From: Myxococcales bacterium
Lineage (GTDB): Bacteria; Myxococcota; Polyangia; HGW-17; SLPX01
Reading direction: 5' to 3'
Assembly: GCA_007131745.1 (NCBI GenBank)
Contig: SLPX01000117.1
Span: forward strand, 1 to 5,315
DNA length: 5,315 nucleotides
Each line of letters starts with the position of its first letter. The first letter of the stretch is position 1. Of this stretch, positions 1 through 5,315 are shown piece by piece. A program made the translations under genes and the position numbers. Under the pieces are notes generated by a model, which was not told where the DNA came from, did no database searches, and saw nothing but the letters and a program-made list of their open reading frames with translations.

Positions 1-455
1 ATGAGCACCAGCCCCCCTCCCCCTCGTCCTTTCAACTTCCCCGCAAAATGATGGGTCACCGACATGGGACCTCGACAGTTCAACGCAAGGGCTTTTAGAT
101 GCTTTTCCAGGGGAATATCAAGAAAACGCCCTATGAGAGACAAGGCAGCGTTGTAGATGACGAGTCCTACGTCCATATCTTGAACCGCAGCCGCAAGCTC
201 ATCCATCGCTTTTTCGGCCGCCAAATCCAATACCACGGGTTTTACCTGCACGGAAAACCTGAGTTCCAAGGATTCGCAAACATCGCGGAGAGGTTGGGTT
301 TCGTGGGAAACCAGGACCAGGTTCATTCCCATTTCCGCCAGGATCGCTGCAAACGCCTCTCCGATGCCTTCCGAACCTCCGGCCACTAAAGCCCAGGGGC
401 CGTAACGTTGACGAAACGTCCGTGCAAAAGCACCCTTCGCGTCCCATTTGTTCAT
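1..455 (-). CDS. Short-chain dehydrogenase/reductase (SDR), N-terminal part, cut by window edge
   Basis: NAD(P)-dependent oxidoreductase of the SDR superfamily, probably soluble; the substrate cannot be told. Translating the minus strand from the ATG at 455-453 gives 151 codons without a stop before the left edge. Residues 20-32 read PWALVAGGSEGIG, the glycine-rich dinucleotide-binding turn (TGxxxGIG class, with Ala25 in place of the usual Thr). Asp77 in VLDLA fits the adenine-contacting Asp. Residues 101-104 (YNAA) replace the usual NNAG, and Asn126 in LNCRGP fits the helix-4 catalytic Asn. The catalytic Ser and YxxxK lie beyond the edge, so activity cannot be judged. At the end of strand 2 (LVLVSHE, 46-52) there is neither a clear Arg for NADP nor an Asp for NAD. 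A GGAGG ribosome site at 464-460, four bases before the ATG, supports the start. The gene is divergent from the ATPase/VWA operon. Family assignment is firm; the specific function is unknown. Confidence 0.9.
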   Translation of the reverse strand, partial: MNKWDAKGAFARTFRQRYGPWALVAGGSEGIGEAFAAILAEMGMNLVLVSHETQPLRDVCESLELRFSVQVKPVVLDLAAEKAMDELAAAVQDMDVGLVIYNAALSLIGRFLDIPLEKHLKALALNCRGPMSVTHHFAGKLKGRGGGGLVL

Positions 456-513
456 GCATCCTCCAGCGCAAACAAAAACAAGTTCATCCACCCGGCGCAG
501 AAACATCCATGAC

Positions 514-543
514 AGCATCGCTTGATGGAAACAGGAGTGTCAA
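514..543 (-). promoter_or_regulatory. Candidate sigma-70-type promoter for the SDR gene
   Basis: On the minus strand a perfect -35 hexamer, TTGACA, lies at 543-538. An 18-base spacer leads to GATGCT at 519-514, which matches only three of six -10 consensus bases. The transcript would begin near 507, about 50 bases ahead of the SDR start codon. The perfect -35 and sensible position favour it; the poor -10 argues for weak or activator-dependent use, or for coincidence. Confidence 0.3.
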
Positions 544-600
544 GCTTTCATGGATCGCCGAACGATTAATGATCCCCTGGAGGTGAAATGCAAGAAGCAC

Positions 601-629
601 TTGAAAAACACCGGGGCCGCAAGTAAAGA
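601..629 (+). promoter_or_regulatory. Candidate sigma-70-type promoter for the ATPase/VWA operon
   Basis: TTGAAA at 601-606 matches five of six -35 consensus bases. It is followed by a 17-base spacer and TAAAGA at 624-629, which matches three of six -10 bases. Transcription would start near 636 and leave a leader of roughly 95 bases before the ATPase start. The spacing is ideal but the -10 element is weak, so this is a suggestion from sequence only. Confidence 0.3.
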
Positions 630-718
630 AATGGGATGTGCTTGAAGATACATCTCGCGAGGACGCGCAAAAGCGTAAATATTCACGATGTAAATAAAAA
701 CGCGAATCAAGATATGAC

Positions 719-726
719 AAGAGGTG
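719..726 (+). promoter_or_regulatory. Ribosome binding site that fixes the ATPase start at ATG 730
   Basis: AAGAGGTG at 719-726 is close to the AAGGAGGTG anti-16S complement, and its AGAGG core ends five bases before ATG 730. An in-frame GTG at 724 would place the start codon inside this site, so ATG 730 is the better start. Confidence 0.65.
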
Positions 727-729
727 TTC

Positions 730-1551
730 ATGGGAAATGATTTCATCCGTTTCACCGGAACCGCGGACTACATAACTTCGGCGGCCCTGGAAGACGCTGT
801 CAATGTCGCGCTCGCGCTCGAGCGGCCTCTCCTCCTCAAGGGAGAACCCGGGACGGGCAAAACACTGCTCGCTACAAGCGTTGCGGAAGCACTCGGAATG
901 CGGCTGATCCGGTGGCATGTAAAGTCCACGACAACCGCGGCGGATGGTCTCTACATATACGACACCGTCCAAAGGCTTCACGACAGCAGGTTCGGAGACG
1001 GGGACGTGCGCGACATCCGCAGCTACATTCGCCTGGGACCGCTGGGACAGGCTTTTTCAGCCGATGAGCAGGTTGTCCTCCTCATCGACGAGGTGGACAA
1101 GGCGGACATCGAGTTTCCCAATGACCTGCTCAATGAACTGGACAACATGGCGTTTACCATCATGGAGTTGGACGAGGAAATAAGTGCGCGACACCGCCCC
1201 TTTGTGGTGATTACATCCAACAACGAAAAGGAGCTTCCGAATCCGTTCCTGCGACGTTGCGTGTTCCACTATATAGAGTTTCCGAATCGCGAACTCATGA
1301 GAAAAATCGTAAACGTACACCACCCACACATCGAAGAAAAAATCCTGGCCAATTGCTTGGATGTTTTTTACCGGTTAAGAGAAGTCTCCGGGATCAGGAA
1401 GCATCCATCAACATCCGAGCTTATCGACTGGATCGCAGCGCTCAAAAGATCGGGCGTTTCACTTAAAAAGCTGAAACGCGAAATCCCGTTTCTTGGAACC
1501 CTCATCAAGCAAGAGCAAGACCTTGAACTGCTGTCGGGAGGATTGCGTTGA
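730..1551 (+). CDS. MoxR-type AAA+ ATPase, CoxD/CbbQ/NorQ-like, partner of the VWA protein
   Basis: Soluble AAA+ ATPase of 273 residues, the usual size for short MoxR-group members that assemble into rings and remodel or activate client proteins using ATP. Walker A is GEPGTGKT at 38-45 (Lys44). Walker B is VVLLIDE at 115-121 (Asp120, Glu121). A sensor-1 Asn lies at 164 in ITSNNEKELPNPFLRR, and Arg175/Arg176 in the same stretch are the likely arginine-finger region. The C-terminal lid carries KHPSTSELIDW at 224-234, a sequence typical of this subgroup near sensor 2. No signal peptide or membrane segment is visible. The start is ATG 730, supported by a ribosome site at 719-726. The stop overlaps the start of the VWA gene by four bases, implying translational coupling and joint function. 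By analogy with CoxD/CoxE, CbbQ/CbbO and NorQ/NorD the pair would mature or activate an enzyme, often a metalloenzyme. No such client is in the window, so I give no gene symbol. All key ATPase residues are present. Confidence 0.93.
   Translation: MGNDFIRFTGTADYITSAALEDAVNVALALERPLLLKGEPGTGKTLLATSVAEALGMRLIRWHVKSTTTAADGLYIYDTVQRLHDSRFGDGDVRDIRSYIRLGPLGQAFSADEQVVLLIDEVDKADIEFPNDLLNELDNMAFTIMELDEEISARHRPFVVITSNNEKELPNPFLRRCVFHYIEFPNRELMRKIVNVHHPHIEEKILANCLDVFYRLREVSGIRKHPSTSELIDWIAALKRSGVSLKKLKREIPFLGTLIKQEQDLELLSGGLR
1536..1541 (+). promoter_or_regulatory. Ribosome binding site for the TTG-initiated VWA gene
   Basis: GGGAGG lies inside the end of the ATPase gene, six bases before TTG 1548. The strong site and good spacing support TTG as the true start. 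The start overlaps the ATPase stop (TTGA, 1548-1551), a classic arrangement for coupled translation. Confidence 0.7.
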
Positions 1552-2819
1552 AAGGCCCTGTCCTCGTCGAGTTTCTATACGAATTACGAAACCGCGGCTT
1601 GCAAGTGAGTTTGAACCAATGGCTGGCGCTGATGGAGGCACTTGCACGCGGGCTGCACCGGAGCAGCCTCACGGGTTTTTACAACATTGCAAAAAGTTTG
1701 CTTGTTGTCAGCGAAGCCGACTTCGACACCTTTGACAAGGCTTTCGCTTTCTTCTTCGAGGGCATTGAAAAAGAATCAATGGAGCTTTCCACGGAGCTTC
1801 TGGAATGGCTCGAAAACCCCAAGACACTCATGGACCGACTCAGCCCCGAGGATCGCAAGTTTTTCGAGGAAACGGACCTGGACGAACTTCGAAAGCTTTT
1901 TGAAGACACCCTGCGGGAACAAAGGGAAAGACACGACGGGGGAAATCGTTGGGTGGGCACGGGAGGTCGGAGCCCCTTCGGGTGGGGCGGATTCCACCCG
2001 GGCGGAATTCGGGTAGGAGGGCGCGGTTTGCACCGTTCAGCAGTGCAGGTTGCAGCACAACGACTCTTTCGGGATTACAGAAAGGACATCGTGCTGGATG
2101 TACGGCGGATAGGGGTGGCCCTTCGCAAACTCCGGGAGCTTACCCGTGAGGGGGCAAAAGAAGAGTTGGACGTCGAAGCCACCATTGATGCCACCTGCAA
2201 AAACGCGGGCGAAATCGAAATGGTCTATGCGCCTCTCCGTCGTAATAACGTCAGGGTGCTTTTATTGATGGATGTAGGGGGCTCCATGACTCCCCATGCC
2301 CGGCTGGTGTCGCGCCTGTTCTCCGCGGCTGCCGCATCGAGCCATTTCAGAGAATTCCGTTATTACTACTTCCACAATTGTGTCTACGAACAAGTCTACA
2401 AAAGGGCTGATTTCAGGGATCCGGTTCCCGTATCGGATATTCTTCGATCAACAGCTTCCACGTACAAGCTCGTAGTCGTGGGAGATGCGTGCATGCACCC
2501 CATGGAACTCATGTCGCCCGGCGGCGCCATCCATTACTGGGAACGAAACCTGCGTCCGGGGCTGGATTGGCTGAAAGACCTGGCATGTTTCTTCGATCGA
2601 CGGGTATGGCTGAATCCCGACAGCCCCCGTTTGTGGAATCACGTCACGGTGCGCGCTGTCAAGCAGCTGTTTCCCATGTTTCCACTTACAATTGAAGGCA
2701 TCGAAGAAGCGGTGGATACGCTGGTGAAATCGCGAAACACCTCGAACAAAGAGAGTCTAAAAGATTCCTCTTGGGGAAACCGGGACGAAACATATCACCG
2801 CCCGCGCACACTCTGGTAG
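1548..2819 (+). CDS. VWA-domain protein, CoxE-like, partner of the MoxR ATPase
   Basis: A 423-residue soluble protein that probably acts as the client-binding or adaptor partner of the upstream AAA+ ATPase. Residues 1-130 are helix-rich and charged. A glycine-rich segment at 131-160 (13 Gly in 30, including GTGGRSPFGWGG) forms a likely flexible hinge. A helical stretch then leads to the VWA domain from about 236. The MIDAS motif is DVGGSM at 242-247, a DxGxS variant of the usual DxSxS. YYYFHNCVYE (272-281) and VVVGDACMHP (309-318, Asp313) are features I associate with CoxE-like VWA proteins. The recognisable core ends near 394. Residues 395-423 form a polar tail, which from memory of the family (about 390-395 residues) is an extension. 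Translation starts at TTG 1548, with GGGAGG at 1536-1541, overlapping the ATPase stop. No signal peptide or membrane segment is seen. The pairing is firm. The client is unknown, and no carbon monoxide dehydrogenase, Rubisco or nitric oxide reductase gene is nearby. Confidence 0.9.
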   Translation: MKGPVLVEFLYELRNRGLQVSLNQWLALMEALARGLHRSSLTGFYNIAKSLLVVSEADFDTFDKAFAFFFEGIEKESMELSTELLEWLENPKTLMDRLSPEDRKFFEETDLDELRKLFEDTLREQRERHDGGNRWVGTGGRSPFGWGGFHPGGIRVGGRGLHRSAVQVAAQRLFRDYRKDIVLDVRRIGVALRKLRELTREGAKEELDVEATIDATCKNAGEIEMVYAPLRRNNVRVLLLMDVGGSMTPHARLVSRLFSAAAASSHFREFRYYYFHNCVYEQVYKRADFRDPVPVSDILRSTASTYKLVVVGDACMHPMELMSPGGAIHYWERNLRPGLDWLKDLACFFDRRVWLNPDSPRLWNHVTVRAVKQLFPMFPLTIEGIEEAVDTLVKSRNTSNKESLKDSSWGNRDETYHRPRTLW

Positions 2820-2838
2820 CAGCCAACAGGCAGACGCC
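2820..2838. other. Convergent gap without visible terminator
   Basis: Only 19 bases separate the stop codons of the VWA gene and the kinase gene, which are transcribed towards each other. I see no GC-rich hairpin with a T-run on either strand here or in the adjoining coding ends. Termination may be factor-dependent, or the transcripts may overlap. Confidence 0.5.
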
Positions 2839-5307
2839 CTAGTCACCACCATCATCAAGCACCTCTCTGACTTTCAATGCCAGCTCCTGCATGGAAAAAG
2901 GTTTCTGTAAAAAACAGACTCCCTGTTCCTGAATCCTTTGGGGAGCGATAATATCCTCGGTGTAGCCCGACATAAACAAGACCTTCAGATCCGGCCATGT
3001 CGACTTGAGATGGTCTGCAAATTCCCGGCCGTTCATCCCCGGCATCACAACGTCGGTCAGGAGGAGATCTATTTTTTTTCCGTGGTCTCCTGGTATCTCC
3101 ATCGCCTCGGCGGGTGAACCCGCGGAAATCACTTTATAACCGGATTTCTCGAGCATAGTCTTGACGACCGGCAACAACGTCGGTTCGTCTTCCACCACGA
3201 GTACGGTTTCAACTCCAACTGAAACAGGCTTTTTAACGTCCTGGAGGGAATCAATTACACCTTTTCCGGTATATCTCGGGAGATATACCTCAAAAGTCGA
3301 GCCTTTCCCTTTCTCACTATGGACGTTTATGTAACCATTGTTTTGCTTTACAATGCCGTAAACCGTTGCCAAGCCCAATCCGGTTCCCTCCCCCACATCC
3401 TTAGTTGTAAAGAAAGGATCGAAAATTTCACCAATTATGTCTTTGTGGATTCCCGAACCATTATCACTCACCGAGAGCATCACGTAGTCACCCGGCTCAA
3501 AACCGGGGCGGTCCGCAGTGTAGCTATCGTCCAAAGAAATGTTGGCTGTCTTAATCGTGACTTTTCCGACACCTGATATGGCGTCACGCGCGTTCACGGA
3601 AAGATTGGCGAGTATTTGGTCAAGCTGAGATGGATCCAGTTTAACCGGCCAAAGCTCCTTGCACGTCGTCCATGACAAATCTATGTTTTCTCCGATCAAT
3701 CGGCGCAGCATCTTGAGAATTTTTTCTATACTTTCGTTAAGATCCAGAATCTTGGGATCAATGGTTTGTCGGCGGGCAAAAGCCAGAAGTTGCTTCACCA
3801 AGGCCGCTGACCTATGAACTGCTGTTACTATTTCCATAAGATCCATGTGCATGGAGCTGGAAGGGTCAGTGACTTTCAAGGCCAGCTCAGCGTGACCGAG
3901 AATTATTCCCAACATGTTATTGAAGTCATGCGCTACACCTCCGGCCAACCGCCCCACGGATTCCAATTTTTGAGCCTGTGTGAGCTGCGCTTGCAGTTTT
4001 TTCTTTTCATCTTCCGCTATCTTCTGGTCCGTAATATCGGAAAACGTGGCGTACACTTGAAAAGGAACCGAGCCGCCCTCTTCAAAAAGAGGTATCGCTG
4101 TTATGCTCAGCCAAACATAATCGTTTTTTGCGCAATTCAACACGCCCCGTGTAACAGGGCCTTTCTTCTTGCCGGTTTTCAGCGCTGTCATTGACGGATG
4201 TTGATCGCCCGAAACAGGCGAACCATCCTCAAGAATCATCGCCCATCGAGGATCATGCGATGTCTTTCCCTTCATCTGCTCAAAAGACAAACCCAAAATA
4301 TCCTCGGCTGCAGGGTTGGCGGAAATAATTGAACCGTCGGGTGACTGGTAAATGACTCCCTGAGTCATAGTTTCAAAAAGACGACGATGTTTTTCCTCGC
4401 TATTCCTCAACGCTTCCTCAGCGCGCTTGCGATCCGTTACATCCCTTGTACAAAACAATAATTCTTTCGGCTCGCCGTTGTTTCCTCGAATGATTTTCCC
4501 GACCGTCTCCAGCCAGATATAGACTCCGTCGGCACGACGATATCGGTAATCCGATACAGCCTGCTCATCCTTTTTCGGTATTCCGGCCAAAGTATTCCGA
4601 AAAACGGATTCTATTCTGGGCAAGTCATCAGGATGCACGAACTCCAAAACATTTCTCCCGATTAAGAATTCGAGGTCATATTGCAAAATGCTGTGGGAAG
4701 CGCCCATAAATTTTATGTTCCCTTCCAGGTCGGTCAATGCGACAAGGTCGAATATGCTGTCCGCGATGTTTTGAAGCAGTGTCCTCTCCTCACCCAATTT
4801 TTCCAAAGTCCGTTTCCGTTCGGTGATATCACGCATGACCACGAGGGCACCCATGATCCCGCCCTCTTCGTCGATGAGCGCCTGCCCGTTACAAACCAAA
4901 ACAAAAGCGTCTTTGCGCTTGGGCGCCACAACGATCTCCGCATTTTTTACATTTTCCCCCTTCAGTGCACGAAACAGAGGAATATCCTCCTTGGGCAGAG
5001 GCGTTATCCCATCCATCTTGAACAAATCATAGTGTGCAGACCATTGTTCGAGTGAAATAGGCTTCTCCGAGAGACCATGCAACCGCCGCGCTGCCTCATT
5101 GAGCCTGATTATTCTCCCTTTTTTGTCGCATATGATGATGGCCTCTTCGATATTATCCAACACAGCAGTCAAAAACGAAGCTTCCTTAATATGCTCTCCT
5201 TCGACCCGTTTGCTCTCCACTCGGGCCGCTTCCAACTCCCTGACTCTTGCCTTCAAAAGATTAATCTCTTCAATCAGCTCGAAATGATTCTTTGACCCGC
5301 CCGTCAT
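2839..5307 (-). CDS. Hybrid sensor histidine kinase, three PAS domains and C-terminal receiver
   Basis: Two-component signalling protein of 822 residues with no signal peptide or membrane segment, so it probably senses in the cytoplasm. The N-terminal 8-40 is a charged, coiled-coil-like helix. Three PAS domains follow at about 44-165, 172-295 and 302-432; each ends in a D-(I/V)-T-(D/E) motif (DITERKR, DVTDRKR, DITDQK). The HisKA domain has the phosphoacceptor His460 in GGVAHDFNN. The HATPase_c domain carries N-box Asn568/Asn572, DNGSG at 615-619, DPFFTTK at 630-636 and GEGTGLGL at 639-646. The receiver spans about 700-820, with acidic Glu706/Asp707, phosphoacceptor Asp752, Ser780 and Lys802, all intact. 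His-to-Asp transfer within the protein, then onward through an unseen phosphotransfer (Hpt) protein, is the usual route. The ligand and target gene are unknown, and no response regulator is adjacent. The start at 5307 has GAG five bases upstream at the very window edge. No in-frame stop precedes it, so a longer N-terminus cannot be excluded. The gene converges on the ATPase/VWA operon. Confidence 0.95.
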   Translation of the reverse strand: MTGGSKNHFELIEEINLLKARVRELEAARVESKRVEGEHIKEASFLTAVLDNIEEAIIICDKKGRIIRLNEAARRLHGLSEKPISLEQWSAHYDLFKMDGITPLPKEDIPLFRALKGENVKNAEIVVAPKRKDAFVLVCNGQALIDEEGGIMGALVVMRDITERKRTLEKLGEERTLLQNIADSIFDLVALTDLEGNIKFMGASHSILQYDLEFLIGRNVLEFVHPDDLPRIESVFRNTLAGIPKKDEQAVSDYRYRRADGVYIWLETVGKIIRGNNGEPKELLFCTRDVTDRKRAEEALRNSEEKHRRLFETMTQGVIYQSPDGSIISANPAAEDILGLSFEQMKGKTSHDPRWAMILEDGSPVSGDQHPSMTALKTGKKKGPVTRGVLNCAKNDYVWLSITAIPLFEEGGSVPFQVYATFSDITDQKIAEDEKKKLQAQLTQAQKLESVGRLAGGVAHDFNNMLGIILGHAELALKVTDPSSSMHMDLMEIVTAVHRSAALVKQLLAFARRQTIDPKILDLNESIEKILKMLRRLIGENIDLSWTTCKELWPVKLDPSQLDQILANLSVNARDAISGVGKVTIKTANISLDDSYTADRPGFEPGDYVMLSVSDNGSGIHKDIIGEIFDPFFTTKDVGEGTGLGLATVYGIVKQNNGYINVHSEKGKGSTFEVYLPRYTGKGVIDSLQDVKKPVSVGVETVLVVEDEPTLLPVVKTMLEKSGYKVISAGSPAEAMEIPGDHGKKIDLLLTDVVMPGMNGREFADHLKSTWPDLKVLFMSGYTEDIIAPQRIQEQGVCFLQKPFSMQELALKVREVLDDGGD
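3072..3079 (-). repeat. A8 homopolymer tract inside the kinase receiver domain
   Basis: On the coding (minus) strand eight A residues span codons 743-746 (GGA AAA AAA ATA, Gly-Lys-Lys-Ile). Loss of one A gives GGA AAA AAA TAG, an immediate stop seven codons before the phosphoacceptor Asp752. The tract itself is certain; any functional slippage is inference. Confidence 0.8.
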
Positions 5308-5315
5308 AAAAGCTC

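Larger units (their letters stand above)
456..729. promoter_or_regulatory. Divergent intergenic region between SDR and ATPase/VWA operon
   Basis: This 274-bp stretch separates two genes transcribed away from each other, so it should carry promoters for both. It is more A-rich towards the ATPase gene (about 670-720) than the flanking coding DNA. I see no convincing gene in it: the open frames that cross it extend antisense into the ATPase gene and lack ribosome sites. It contains an 8-bp perfect palindrome, CTCGCGAG, at 654-661, and a short inverted AT motif, ATTAAT, near 564-570. Either could be part of an operator, but both are short enough to be chance. No riboswitch, tRNA or strong hairpin was recognised by eye. 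Confidence 0.6.

Noticed and set aside
99..389. 96-codon plus-strand frame over the SDR
   Set aside because: Antisense shadow of the SDR coding sequence with no family features.
199..471. 90-codon minus-strand frame overlapping the SDR
   Set aside because: Arg/Gly-rich shadow in another frame. The SDR frame from 455 has the GGSEGIG turn and a GGAGG site.
575..610. Possible sigma-54 promoter on the minus strand (TTGCA-like element)
   Set aside because: The required GG dinucleotide at the -24 position is missing at the correct spacing from the GC.
540..755. 71-codon minus-strand frame with a hydrophobic stretch, a possible small membrane protein
   Set aside because: It overlaps the ATPase start and ribosome site, lacks its own ribosome site, and the hydrophobic look comes from the A/T-rich leader read backwards.
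484..981. 165-codon open frame on the minus strand across the divergent region and the ATPase start
   Set aside because: It runs antisense to the Walker A part of a clear ATPase gene, shows no recognisable domain, has an unlikely Cys/Arg-rich composition and no evident ribosome site.
1949..2149. Repeat-like GGxGG DNA in the VWA gene as a possible tandem repeat
   Set aside because: The glycine codons vary and the spacing is irregular, so this is low-complexity coding sequence and not a DNA repeat array.
2780..2860. Bidirectional terminator at the convergent junction
   Set aside because: No inverted repeat of useful length followed by a T-run could be found on either strand.
4800..5060. Plus-strand open frames opposite the kinase N-terminal PAS domain
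   Set aside because: Antisense shadows of a well-supported kinase gene; no ribosome sites or domain features.

Overview
The window looks like chromosomal DNA of a Gram-negative bacterium. Gene style, moderate to high GC and the makeup of the hybrid sensor kinase suggest a deltaproteobacterium-like (Desulfobacterota) lineage. That assignment is an impression from protein style, with no marker gene to support it. Four protein genes fill nearly all of the window, and I see no RNA genes, transposons, CRISPR arrays or long repeats.

Layout. (1) Positions 1-455, minus strand: the N-terminal 151 codons of a short-chain dehydrogenase/reductase (SDR) that runs off the left edge. (2) 456-729: a 274-bp divergent intergenic region that should hold the promoters for the SDR (leftward) and for the next two genes (rightward). 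(3) 730-1551 and 1548-2819, plus strand: a two-gene operon with a 4-base stop/start overlap. It encodes a MoxR-type AAA+ ATPase and a CoxE-like von Willebrand factor A (VWA) protein. (4) 2820-2838: a 19-bp convergent gap. (5) 2839-5307, minus strand: an 822-residue, apparently soluble hybrid histidine kinase with three PAS domains, a HisKA/HATPase_c core and a C-terminal receiver domain.

How they work together. The ATPase and VWA protein form a recognisable pair. In related pairs (CoxD/CoxE, CbbQ/CbbO, NorQ/NorD) an AAA+ ring works with a VWA/MIDAS protein to mature or activate a metalloenzyme or other client. No client enzyme is encoded in the window, so the target is open. The kinase converges on the operon and nothing in the sequence ties it to the pair. 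The SDR is divergent from the operon and could share regulation with it, but this is unproven. The most interesting items are the orphan MoxR/VWA module, its glycine-rich hinge and variant MIDAS motif, and an A8 tract in the kinase where loss of one A would truncate the protein inside the receiver domain.
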